DNA of 64,000 bases, taken from Eleusine coracana subsp. coracana. Taxonomy: Eukaryota > Streptophyta > Magnoliopsida > Poales > Poaceae. The notes under the pieces were generated by a model, which ran no database searches, had not been told where the DNA came from, and saw only the letters and a list, made by a program, of their open reading frames with translations. The position numbers and the translations under genes were made by a program. Below are positions 54,070-64,000 of the stretch, piece by piece. The stretch's first letter is position 1. Every line of letters begins with the position of its first letter. The stretch covers positions 5,396,108 to 5,460,107 of the forward strand of contig CM064434.1 of assembly GCA_032690845.1 (NCBI GenBank), written 5' to 3'.

Positions 54070-55230
54070 AATAATTCTAGTTGTGTTTATTGAGACTTAT
54101 CAAAAAGGTCACTAGAAATTAAATTGTAAGAGAGAAACTCACACCTTTAGATATTTGGACATGTACAACGGAAGAATTGATCTTGAAAAATAGAGATATC
54201 TCACTATCGAATTGTACATGGTTGAGAAAAGAGAATTATTGGCTAATTGCTTTGATAATTTTCTTGAATTTAAGGAAATTCTTTCTTCACACCTAAAATT
54301 TTGCTAGATCCAAGCAAACGAGAGTAATTCACCTTGCAACCCCTGTTTCTTTCTTTTTTTTTTCATTGTGCCAATTGGCACCAAATTGTGTCTCGGTTGG
54401 CATGGGATCTACATATCAATTTTGCTACAGACTTTGTCAATAAGGCACTAAATACATATTGTAGCCAAGAATTCGATAGGATGTGATCAAGGATTGATAT
54501 GATGTTTCAAGAAATTTATTGTTTAGGTATCAGATACTCAGTGAATTATGCATAATTCCAATGCGGTAATTTGCATAGAACGAGTAGAATATGCCTAGAA
54601 GATAACATGATACATAAAATATTATGGCGGGCTTCCAAGTCTCAAACCAAAAGAATTAAATCCTAACCAAATTCAATCATCATGATTCATGGTCATTGCA
54701 AATGAATGGCTCTATTTGAGTTGAACAATCATATGACATTGGTAGGTGCAATCAAAAGACAGGGAGAAATTCTAGTTCTCACAATATAAAACATTATTTT
54801 TTTATGAAAAAAATTGATACTAATTTATTCCTCAGGAGTCGTATTTATTATTGCAAGTACATGGATTTTTTTTTCAGAATATTTTACACCACATAAGAAA
54901 TATTTGATGAATAATTTCAAATGTAAGTTCGAGTTTAATTTGTGTTCAACATCGCTTCATTATCATAAAAACTCCTCAAAATAAACATACATACAGGCAT
55001 CATTTTTTACGAAGCATTAATATCACCATCATATTAATATATAAAGCTCAAACTATATGGTAACAAATTTTAAAATAAAAACAACTATTAATACTATTAC
55101 TATTACTAGCACACTTGCATAATAAAAATTCAAAAATAAACTAACATAGCTGATACAAGGCTTTTCAATCCGCTCACATACACATAAAGAAACACAAAAA
55201 GGCCTACACAAATTAGGCCAATACTAAAGA
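54070..55230 (-). mobile_element. Old fragment of a Tat-A-family 3' noncoding region
   Basis: It follows the order of 4000-5060: GGACATGT...ATTGATCTTG, then AAATTTTGCTAG, then a poly-T tract, then a degenerate palindrome pair (GTGCCAATTGGCAC, 54369-54382), then TCAAGGA-TGAT, then CCGCTCACATACACATAA near 55170. It is much more diverged than the Tat-A copy. No LTR or ORF is attached. It ends near the 3' end of the broken AP2/ERF gene. Confidence 0.7.
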
Positions 55231-55263
55231 TCTAATTAATCTTCACCCGGTGACAAGCTACTA

Positions 55264-55318
55264 CTCTCTCCGGACTTTATTTATTGACGTTCGTCAATAA
55301 AACAAAAATGGGAAGGAG
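55264..55318. mobile_element. Possible internally deleted Stowaway MITE, 55 bp
   Basis: CTCTCTCCGGAC at the left and a GGGAAGGAG end at the right are flanked by TA on both sides, as in Stowaway elements (CTCCCTCCG ends, TA duplication). The inverted ends match only partly. Confidence 0.35.
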
Positions 55319-55351
55319 TACTTGAGTAGTATCACTAACTGACGATCTAGC

Positions 55352-56113
55352 TTAGTTGGAGCCGAGGAGCGCGTCCCAGTCGATCTCGTACGACGGGTAG
55401 TTGCGGAGCACGAAGCTCTCGGCCTCGTCCCATGGCACCTCACTGAAGTCCAACTGCCCTATCTCTGCCGCCGCCGGCGGCGGCGCAGATGACATCGGCT
55501 TGTCTTCCGGCCCGGGCCCGTCGTTCGAGGAACTGGGTAAGGCTGGCTGCGCGGCCGCGTTGATACGCACGGCCTTGGTCCTGTTGCCGCCCTTGCAGTT
55601 CTTGGATGCCGAGGCGATGGAGGCGCAGATGGTCTGGAGCTTGGCGTCCACCGCGGGGCCCAGCGGCGCGCGCGACGCCGCGTTGTCGGGGAAGTTGAGC
55701 CGGGCGGCGTCCCCGTGGACGCGGTACGCGGTCTGGTCGTAGGCGAGCGCGGCCTCCTCGGTCTGTGCGGCACGCGGATCTCCGCCACCCACTTGCCCGA
55801 GTTCCGGTGCCGCTGCCGAACGCCGCGGTACAGCTTCTTCTGCCGCCGCGGAGCGCGCACCGAGGCCGCACCGGGGGCTGCAGCGCCAGCCGTGGGTTTC
55901 ATGGGCTCAGCTCGCGGGCCAAGGCCTGGGTTACGCTGCAGGTGGAGCTGAGCCTGGATGAACTGCATCTGGGCCGGGGTCAACCGGGCCGTTTGCACCG
56001 GGCCCATCTCTACGTGGGGCTGAGCCTGGATGAACTGCATCTGGGCCAGCTGACACGGGCCCATCTCCACCAGCGGCGCCGCCTTGGAGTCTGATTCGGT
56101 TTTGCACTGAACC
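55352..56113 (-). pseudogene. Broken AP2/ERF transcription factor of the RAP2.4 (DREB A-6) type
   Basis: The reading from about 56113 has AQMQFIQAQLHLQRNPGLG, which is typical of the RAP2.4/A-6 group and appears here partly duplicated (QMQFIQAQ twice). The AP2 domain begins KLYRGVRQRH but then has RNS where the group has W before GKWVAEIR. After IRVP, about 34 bases are missing, removing the WLG core, and the frame shifts. The domain resumes in another frame as TEEAALAYDQTAYRVHGD and continues to a normal C-terminus (LDFSEVPWDEAESFVLRNYPSYEIDWDALLGSN, stop 55352). The N-terminal roughly 100 residues usual in this group are absent: TAG precedes 56113. An intact relative would bind GCC-box or DRE elements in the nucleus. 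Confidence 0.88.
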
Positions 56114-56504
56114 TGCTATAGTAATATTATATAGTGTTGTGTCAATGTTTACAACATTTTCTATTGATAGTTAAAATTTAAGCATTTTAACATTGATCAA
56201 GCTCGAAAGCCTATATGTAAGGACAGATGAAGTTAAAATTTATTGAAAAATTGCTACCACAATTCTAGTTCAAAAATAAACTAAAATTTCTTAAAAAAAT
56301 ATGAACTAATAAGATTGTTATCCTAATAATGACAATAATTTAAGAATGAATGGAGTAAAATATTACAGCTAGTACATTTTATATATATCTACAAACTTGG
56401 AGATTGAGCTGCTTGCCTACACAGCTGAAAAAAAGCATAAAGGCACAATATCTCATAGAAAACCAACTAAGCTAGAGAAGAAAAAAAAATACTGAATAAT
56501 ATTT
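56114..56504. other. No supported gene
   Basis: AT-rich spacer between the ERF pseudogene and the kinase. An alternative last kinase exon could start here, but none was recognised. Confidence 0.4.
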
Positions 56505-58560
56505 CTATGCCATGCTAGTATTTGCTATGAGTAATCTTACCTCTCTTACGGATGAGGTACAGAGGTCAGCGGTAATAATACCATATGCCCGTTCCATTTC
56601 ATCAAGCCTCTCAATTATACGCCTTATTTGTGGTCTCTTCATTGGGTTAAAGTCAGTGCAGTCTATCCCTATCTCTACACATACTCGTATGGGTTGCAAC
56701 TGTGTGTCTTCCGATGACGTTTCAAACCTAGTACTCCAAGTTTGAAGTACCTAAGAAATGACAATCATGAGCAAAGAATAAAAACTTGAACCATCATGAT
56801 TGTAAAATACATAGAGGTAAATCTATGAGTTGCATGTTTTCCAGACATCCTATCAACAAGTGACATGCAGTATTATGACTTTGGACGGGTTACAGCAATA
56901 CCAGTTACTAGATTTATTAAAGTTCATTCAATAAATTTGAGAGTATACTTTCAATAAGATGCTTTGAGAAGCCTTAGCTTATTAAACTGCATTGCATTAG
57001 TCCTGAAATTGTAGGGGGTATATGCTACTTGTGTACTAAACATACACAACCATGTAGCGTGGCATCACGAGCCTAAATTTTCATGCCAATCATTCATTTT
57101 GGAAGAGCTTTCTTACATTCTCAATTACTGGACAATAACCTTTACGTCCCGTCAGTATCTCCATAATTATTATACCAAGACTATATATATCTGACTTCAG
57201 TGTAATTAGTCCACCATGGACTTCTGGTGCCATATATCCCCTGCAGGAAAACATATGTAATCTGAGCAAATTAAGAGCAAAATGACTGCAACGTAATTTG
57301 TACCCAATGAAAAATAAAGTTTGCTTTCAATAGAATTTACTGGATTGCACTTACAATGATCCACACGGGTTTGAAGTTAGGTGCCGGGATTGTTTTTCGT
57401 CAAAGCACCTTGAGATACCAAAATCAGCAAGTTTAGGCACCATGTAGCGATCCAGCAAAATATTTGCAGGTTTGAGATCCAAGTGAACTATTCTTTGCTC
57501 ATGAAGATACTGTAAACCCTCGCAAATTCCTTTAATTATTTTATAACGTGTCCTCCATTTGAGTCCTTGTGATGCATCTGCATGGTGAGCATATTTATTT
57601 ATTGTTCTTTGCTTTCCTCGTGCGGTGCTTGAAGTCCATAGCTATTTTATTCGCCCATATAAATTAAGGAACAAGAACGGAGTGGGTGGTGTCATAAATC
57701 TCAAAAATCTAGATAGTATACACCAAGTAGATAAATATACACTAAGTAGATAAATCTCTAAACACTTCTTTTGAAATTCGAAATTAAAAAAAGGGTTAAA
57801 ATCTCTGGTTCTTTTCTTTATAGTATAGAAGGAGGTGAAATTAGGTGCTCTTTGCTTCGCTTCATTTTTGTATTTCTTATTAATTTTGTATTCCCCTATT
57901 TTGAAGAATATTTTTTTTCTTGATACTTACTTTCCTAGTTGTTCTAAATAATGTGCGCGGTACAAAGTTCGTGGTAAGAACTTCTTTATTGGAAAATCGA
58001 ATCCACAAGTTTTGGATATTTTTTATGTCCCATGTGAATAAGGTTTAAATAAACTTACCACTGATATATTTATCAAGACTTCCTTGTGGCACAAACTCAA
58101 AACAGAGAAACCTTTGTCGTTCTTCTGCCATGACATTCTTTTCTTTAAACTTCTGCATTATTCCTTGTGTATCAGAACAGTACCTCAAGAATCGTACTAT
58201 ATTTTTATGCTTCACCCTCAGCATACTATCAACCTCTCGCAGGAAATTCGCCTCATGCACGTCCAGCGTTTTTGACAGCTTCTTCACAGCAACTACTCCA
58301 TTCTGAAGTGTTCCCTGCAATGACAACATTGCCTTATCAATCAACATGGATCTTTTCTGATCGATTGTGATCAAGACCGAGCGGTTGAGTGTAGCTCATA
58401 CCTTGTAAATAACTGCAAACCCGCCGCTTCCAATTTGCTGATCGTCAGAGAAATTATTTGTGATGGATTTTAGAAGTGATATAGGCAGGTTTGTCGGCTT
58501 CACCCTTGTATCAAGTAGCATGCGCTCCAAGATATTGGGTGCACTGCCTTCATTAGCCAT
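56505..58560 (-). pseudogene. Receptor-like cytoplasmic kinase, five exons, frameshift in the last
   Basis: Exons on minus: 58560-58402, 58314-58059, 57577-57355, 57240-57117, 56748-56505, all with GT-AG introns and continuous phase to exon 4. Exon 1 starts MANEGSAPNIL and holds the Gly loop (IGSGGFAVIYK). Exon 2 has VAVKK and the hinge. Exon 3 has HLDLKPANILL and ADFGIS. Exon 4 has GYMAPEVHGG and SDIYSLGI. Exon 5 has the subdomain XI end (CTDFNPMKRP). HLD in place of HRD makes it a non-RD kinase, common in plant immune-type kinases. No signal peptide, extracellular or membrane segment is present. The length fits grass cytoplasmic kinases. In exon 5 the phase from exon 4 gives WSTRFETSSEDT and then leaves frame near 56700, as if two bases of an AC repeat were lost. 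VCVEIGIDC continues in the other frame. Without that change it would be intact. Confidence 0.85.
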
Positions 58561-60060
58561 TTGTATTCACATATGCAATCTGTACCCTTCCATCGAACAG
58601 GAATTTCAAATAATTATGTGCCTGATGAATAATAAGTGCTCACTGGACGTGGTAAAAGGCAGTACAAATTTATTTGGAGTTAAATATATAGATATGCAAA
58701 TTTATAAGAACAGTACCACTTGAGGAAGCTTAGCAGCACAACCAGCGTGAATAAAGAGCAACGGTTATTAGCAAATATAAGGTGGAAAATATGTCGTCTG
58801 TGACGAATCTTTCTGTACGGGTTCAGTAGAGGTCGTAAAGATCGATACGACACAGTCATAAAACAAAGTCACGAATTGCCATTTATGTTTAACCCGGAAT
58901 CTTACCTTGAGTCCCTGATGTGTATGTGTGCTGAATTAGTCATCAGGATACTAAAATACAGATGCAACCGATCATTGAGCCTCGATTACCGAGCAGGTTC
59001 GTCCCAGGCTTCAAGCAGAAACCAGACCACTACGGAGGTAAGCAGTGCCGGACCCAGTGGTGGTGGGTAATTTGGAAAACATGAATAGGAGAATAGTCTA
59101 TATTTTTGTAATAACAGTGGTGGTTAATTTTAAAAACATGCATAGGTGCATTTTTGTCTAGTTTTTTAAATAACAATGATGAGTAATTTGAAAAACAGAT
59201 ATAGGGATATTTTAATTTACATATTTCTTAGCTTTCTATCGACTGGAAGATTTCGGTCGATGGTTTGTGACTTTGTGTTTTGATTTTTATAGGATTATCT
59301 ATATAATAATTATAAACTATTGAAGCTGGATCCGATGGCTCAAAACGGCAATTGAAAGTTGTCCAAAATTTCAGTCAGTTACCCGTAAAAAAAAAACTTT
59401 CAGTAAGTTAAAATTTAGCAAGTCCTTTTAATTTAACTATTTTATGATAATAGTGGTGGAAATTGCTTGGTCTTTAGAGCGAACGCCAAATGAAGATTCT
59501 TTCAGTCATTTGACTATTATATACGTTCATAGCGATGGGCGAGACGTTGACTATTTCCTCTCAACCAAACCCCTATCCTAACAAAAGGACCATGAGCGAG
59601 ACATTGAATATAAATAATGCGCTGTCCGTCATAAATAATTATTACTAATATTTATATTATTTAGTGTTTTGTTTAGCAAACTCTACTTCTTAACAATCTA
59701 GATGAGGTCGTTATTGGTGTTGGTTTAGTTTGATGTTAGTTTTTCTATTTTGAAGTAGGTTTTCAAAAACGTAGACGCACCACATCTCTACATTGATTCT
59801 TCCACACGATGGCAGGACTCCAATTTTTTTTTACAGTCAGACTATCTGAATGAAGGCAAAAACATCAAAGGGAATAAAACATTCAGTATAATCAAACCTG
59901 AAGATAAACATCAATCAAATCTAAAAAGATGTCTCATACGTTAAAAGTCAAAGCTAATAATTAAACCGTGCAACATAAATAATCTATCTATAAAAAATAT
60001 AGATGCATGTGGCAATACACGGGCATTTTTATACTAGTATAAAAAAAGGTGTGGTACTGA
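58561..60060. other. Upstream intergenic region of the kinase
   Basis: No supported gene. The kinase promoter should lie in 58561-59000 but no clear TATA box was assigned. Short tandem repeats are listed separately. Confidence 0.45.
59050..59222. repeat. Tandem repeat, about 60 bp, 2.7 units
   Basis: Units start near 59055 (AGTGGTGGTGGGTAATTTGG), 59115 (AGTGGTGGTTAATTTTAA) and 59174 (AATGATGAGTAATTTGAA), each followed by AAACA and an AT-rich tail. Confidence 0.75.
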
Positions 60061-60076
60061 CAGACCCGATTCATCA

Positions 60077-61038
60077 CTACAGCACCATCAGTCGACCTGA
60101 AAAAAAAAGCACGGCTTACATCAAAAGGTGTTGGACCCCGCTTCCAAACACGAACCCTAGCCTAGGCTGCCATGAGGTATGCTGCAACCACCATCTTGGC
60201 GATGGCCCCCATCCTCATCATCGCCTCCGCCGCTGTCGTTGCTGTTGCAACGATCTTTGCATCGGAGCGCTTGGTCCTGCTCCGAGCCGTTCGGGAGGTC
60301 GCCTACGGCTGCCAACGCGATGCGGATGGCATCATGGGCCACCAATGTCATGGCGACCATCGTCCCCATGATGTTGGCGATGGCCTTGGCGATCATGGCC
60401 ATCACGACCGTCATGGTGGCGACCATCCCCTCTCTCATATCCATCGTGAAGGGGCGGATCTAAGGAAGCAGAGGCGGCCAGGACATCGTGGCGACCGTCA
60501 CAGCACCTCGATGGCCGACACCCGACATATGGCAGCGGAGGCCCGGCCTTCCGCTTCTTCGCACGGGTGTCCGCCATCGGCGGCGTAGGCCATGCCACAA
60601 CCCAGTGGAAGCGACGATGGCGTCGCACCCAAATGTGGCACAGTTGGCCAACGATGTCATGTGGGCGGGCCATGCGCCACGGAAGGTGTGGCGAAAGAGA
60701 AGGGGTAGAAGGGGTGACAGAAAATGAGGTGTGGAAGGGAGGAGGCGGAAGTGTGGCGGCGGAAGAGGAGGGGCGAAGGCGGAGCTGATAGGATTTGCGC
60801 TCCCCCGACACCCCTTCTTTTATAGGAGGTGGCACAAGTTAGTGGAGGACCATATTTTTGGTCCGCTACTAATCTATACAACATCAATTAGTGGCAGACA
60901 ATGAGGCATCCGCTACTAATTTCTGTCATTTAGTGACAGGCACCCCTCCCGCAGGCTCGATTTTGTAACGAGCTTCGTTATGTCCGCCACTAATGTTAAT
61001 AGTTCTTTCGTTGCTGAAAATCATTTTTCTAGTAGTGT
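60077..61038 (-). mobile_element. Truncated CACTA-type transposon
   Basis: The right end ATTTTTCTAGTAGTG (ending 61038) is a CACTA terminus (CACTACTAGAAAAAT on minus). Subterminal TTAGTGRC repeats in both orientations lie at 60855-61000. No matching left terminus was found: CACTACAGCACC at 60077 shares only six bases. The GC-rich 60160-60840 has long open frames in five phases, with no domain. Confidence 0.55.
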
Positions 61039-61430
61039 TGTTTATGCGAGCAGTAGTAAGACAATATAGTGTCATGGCAGCTGCTAGTTACAACAGTTCT
61101 TATGCCCATTTGTCAAGTCATAGAGATATATTTAGATGCGCACTGCCGTAAAAAGAATCTTTCTCAGTGAAATCCATGTTGTCATTTAGTGACGGGCATC
61201 CCACTCCCACAGGCTCGGTTTTAATGAGCTTCGTTATGTCTGCCACTAATGCCAATAGTACTTTTGTTGCTAAAATTCATTTTTCTACTAGTGTTGTTTA
61301 GGCCAGCAGTAGTAAGACCGAATCTTGCAGCTGCTAGTTACAACAGTTCTTAATGCCCATTTGTCAAATCATAGAGATACATTTAGATGCGCACTGCCGT
61401 AAATAACATCTTTCTCAGTGAAATTCATGT
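60925..61430. repeat. Tandem duplication (units 256 and 250 bp) spanning a CACTA end
   Basis: Units 60925-61180 and 61181-61430 each contain GTCATTTAGTGAC, GCTTCGTTATGT, the transposon terminus (CTAGTAGTG or CTACTAGTG) followed by TTGTTTA, then TTAGATGCGCACTGCCGT. Confidence 0.9.
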
Positions 61431-62099
61431 ATGAGGCCCTACCGACCACACAAGTCTTGTCCATTTTTATGAATATTTGAAGAATTAAGTTTTTGTTTGG
61501 TATCTTTATAAAGGTGTCACACTAACCAAAGATAACATGGCTAAAAAGAATTGGAATGGGAGTTTTTGTAATTTAGGTGAAAGCATCAGACACTTATTTT
61601 TATTGTACTTTTTCAAAGTTTATTCGGCACATTTTGTATGTGCTCTTTAATATTCTTCCTTGTGTTGATATTCAACATATGTTCACTGAATGCATGGTTA
61701 GGGGATTTGGATTATAAGTTAAAGGAAATTATTTGGTATGGCACAGCGAACATTTGTTGGGCAATATGTCTATGTTAAAATGAGACAGTGTTTGATAGGA
61801 CATTGATTCCATCCTATTTGTTGGTGATCTTCAAAGAGACATATTAGATTCGGTTTTTGGTCTCCGCTTCAGAAGGAGGAGAATCATCCTCTGATGAAGA
61901 TGGCGTACAGATCACTTGAAGTTTTGGTCATGAAAGTCTTTGCAAAGAATGGCGTGCAGATCTTTATTTGTTAGTGTTATAAACAGATGGACTGAAGCAG
62001 AGCCCGGGATATTAATAAATATATTTCCTTTTAAAAAAATAAAGTTAAAGAAAGAAGAGGCGTTTTCAATTTGACAATGTCGGCATGACAAGCATGGTG
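61431..62099. other. No supported gene
   Basis: AT-rich. The short frames have no motif. Confidence 0.45.
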
Positions 62100-62515
62100 T
62101 ATTTTCAACCATCCGAACTCCCTATGTGCTCAAATTCTCAAAGCAAATTCCTACTGCAGTTAACCTAAACTGCTCGGCAAGGGATTGAAGCATTCTAAGG
62201 GGAGTGGAGCTTTTAAAGGAAGCCCTCATCTGCAGGGTTTGGAATGAGAATCCATCGATATAGTCCGATGCATGGATCCCAAACAGTTTCGCAAGGAAGC
62301 TGGCTACAAACATAAGTGCTTCAATGCTTACCGGACTGTCACAGCTTATTGATCTGACTAATGATGAATGGGATAGTCAATTGGCAGAAGACACTTTCTG
62401 CCAGAGGAAGACGCTAGACTGATCCTCGCGGTGCCAACTAACAGCGATATAGACTGGCCCGCATGGCACTTCAACTCCAAAGGATATTTGTCAGTAAGAT
62501 CAGCATAAAAGCTGA
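62100..62515 (+). mobile_element. LINE (L1-type) fragment, C-terminal end of the reverse-transcriptase ORF
   Basis: The plus strand encodes, with breaks, CAQILKA, then SILRGVELLKEALICRVWN, then DAWIPNSF, LSQLIDLTNDEWDSQLAE and, after a 1-nt shift near 62400, LILAVPTNSDIDWPAWHF, GYLSVRSA. This order is the region between the reverse transcriptase and the zf-RVT domain of plant L1 elements. Internal stops and the frameshift make it inactive. No 3' poly(A) tail was identified. Confidence 0.75.
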
Positions 62516-64000
62516 AGCTATTGATGCCTCAACCTCAAACCCGGAAGCTAGTGATGGCACTTTTGCAATGTCATAAGATATGACAACTAGCTATTGATGG
62601 CACTTTTGCAATGGCATAAGATATGGTAAGTTACTACTGATGCACTAATAGATGGTTGTACTTGCTATGAGTCAAATCTGTTGAAATCGGTTTGCAAAGT
62701 TGGCCTGGTCCCAGCCACCCCACGTCAGTAACAAGGAGTCACATCCCCTAATAACGTGATTAACAGAGACTAATGATAGATACACCAAATCCTAACTCTA
62801 CCGACAAGATAGTGTAGGCGGTTGAAGGCCACAGCCTCCGCCGGCGTCCTCTCTGCTCATTGCATGACGACATGGATCAAGGAAGATCAAATGGAGATTG
62901 TATGCTTCTTCAAGCAGGCACGAATCATTGCTGGCCTTATGACTTCGTCGCCGACGGTATGGACCTAATCCTGTGATGATTCTAGCTGTTCATGTTCAGA
63001 TATTAGACTCAGATCCTAAGTTCATGGTTTGGCTAATGTTGATGGCAAATTAATGTTAACAAAATCATCCATGGAGGCTAACAAAAATCGATAAAAGAAT
63101 AAGTTAACCAGCACGTAAGATTCGAAAGCATTTTCTTGCTGAATGGATTTGTCAGGAAACACGAGAACATCCGATACTTCAGCATCGATTCGCTGGCAGG
63201 TTCGTAGCTAAAAGTAGTGCGTACGCAAGCCCCGACGCATGGAAGAGATCGGCAAAATGAACCACTGACCTGAAAGAAGAAAACGAGGGCATGCGCTCAG
63301 CAGGCCTGCTAGCTTCTGCAGCTGCCTTCTACGGACGGATCTCTAATCGCTTCGTCGTTGACTTAGTGGTCAGTGGGATTAAGGAGTTCCGGTTTATAAT
63401 AAGCAGAGGGTGATTTGGAGCCATTGGAGGCAGTAGGCCACTGCTTGTACAGGTTCAGAGCTCAACCTGCAGAACCAGATTACATTAAACGGTTCACGAA
63501 AACAGAGGAGGGTGCTTTACTGTAGTACTTATTAAATTGGCAATTATATTATTACCCCCACTTTTCAAAATGAGTATTGAACCCACCGTTAGTTCCTGGT
63601 TTACAGGTTTAGACTTCCGTTAGTGACAGCCGGATTAATTGAATAAAAAAAGATAAAAATGATAGATTCCTCAAAAGAAAGAGAAAAATGATTGAAAAAT
63701 AGAAGAAAGAAGAGAGTACAATCACGGTCGGAACGAGGTCGTCTGCCAGAACAACACGATAGCTGGAGGGAAAAAAGAGAGGGAACCTACTAGGCCTCGG
63801 TATAAAAAACTGAGATCTAAAGATCAAAATAAAAAAAACCGAAACCAAGATCGAAAGAACTAGAATTTCAGGTATCGGGTAGTAGATCAGATAGGGACAT
63901 CCAACTACCCAAATTTTTTTTCATTAACTTCGAAACTAATAGGCGGGTACCCAAACTATAAAAAAAAATAAAATCCGTCTACATGTGTTGCCAAATACAA
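62516..64000. other. No supported gene
   Basis: Mixed low-complexity and intergenic sequence. A direct repeat TTGATGGCACTTTTGCAATG-like unit occurs at about 62554 and 62593. The hydrophobic frame at 63609-63848 (minus) is a product of AT/purine-rich sequence. Confidence 0.45.

Noticed and set aside
60077..60090. CACTACAGCACC as the left end of the second CACTA transposon
   Set aside because: It matches the right terminus for only six bases and the flanking 3 bases are not repeated at the other end.
60157..60835. Long frames on both strands (up to 167 codons)
   Set aside because: Five phases are open simultaneously in GC-rich transposon sequence, with His/Asp or Met/Ala repeats produced by simple ATGGC-like repetition.
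63609..63848. 79-codon hydrophobic frame
   Set aside because: Produced by AT/purine-rich low-complexity DNA. No gene context.

Overview
This is plant nuclear DNA, almost certainly from a grass (Poaceae). The evidence is dense nested LTR retrotransposons with long LTRs, CACTA transposons carrying AT-rich subterminal repeats, a monocot-type non-RD receptor-like cytoplasmic kinase with GT-AG introns, and GC-rich 5' leader sequences. The species cannot be fixed from sequence alone. No organellar or bacterial signal was seen.

Layout. 1-2261 is the end of a long LTR (TGTCACACCC family, + strand). 2262-2533 is the end of another, unassigned LTR element. About 2534-25657 is one Athila/Tat-type Ty3 element on the minus strand (here 'Tat-A'): 3' LTR remnant, long 3' noncoding region, accessory ORF (ORF3), gag-protease, tRNA-Asp primer site, 5' LTR. 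It never had reverse transcriptase or integrase at this locus. Two later insertions split it: a solo LTR at 8006-11127 (TSD CAATA), and a 10.6 kb Ty1-type element at 14683-25251 (TSD TCTGT, here 'Cop-N') that has gag plus an accessory ORF (ORF2) but no pol. Tat-A itself sits inside the gag of a SIRE-like Ty1 element. 25658-34637 is SIRE-like sequence on the minus strand: gag start, primer site, a 2.5 kb LTR, then a second copy with pol and gag. 34976-38922 is the 3' part of a second Athila/Tat element (Tat-B), and 38923-39820 is a fragment of the SIRE-like LTR.

The right half is lower-copy sequence: mostly AT-rich intergenic DNA, an unidentified three-exon gene candidate (44243-46749, -), a 3.6 kb CACTA transposon (48127-51701, TSD GAA), an unidentified exon (52449-52889, -), an old Tat-like noncoding fragment (54070-55230), a broken RAP2.4-type AP2/ERF gene (55352-56113, -), a five-exon receptor-like cytoplasmic kinase with a frameshift in its last exon (56505-58560, -), a truncated CACTA end with a tandem duplication (60077-61430), and a LINE fragment (62100-62515, +).

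Most notable pattern. Four distinct LTR families here each carry their own short palindrome as a dispersed array in the LTR: TGCGCCGATCGGCGCA in Tat-A, GACCGGACGGTCCGGTC in Cop-N, GCCGGGCGGC in Tat-B, CGGAAGTTCCG in the SIRE-like LTR. In the two pol-less elements the family palindrome also recurs just upstream of the accessory ORF, and the two accessory ORFs look like members of one protein family although the elements belong to different superfamilies. This may be a family-specific recognition system (accessory protein plus cognate motif array). That is an inference, but it is testable. A second striking point is ORF2 of Cop-N: ten internal in-frame stops over about 2.4 kb, every one TAG, with no frameshift.
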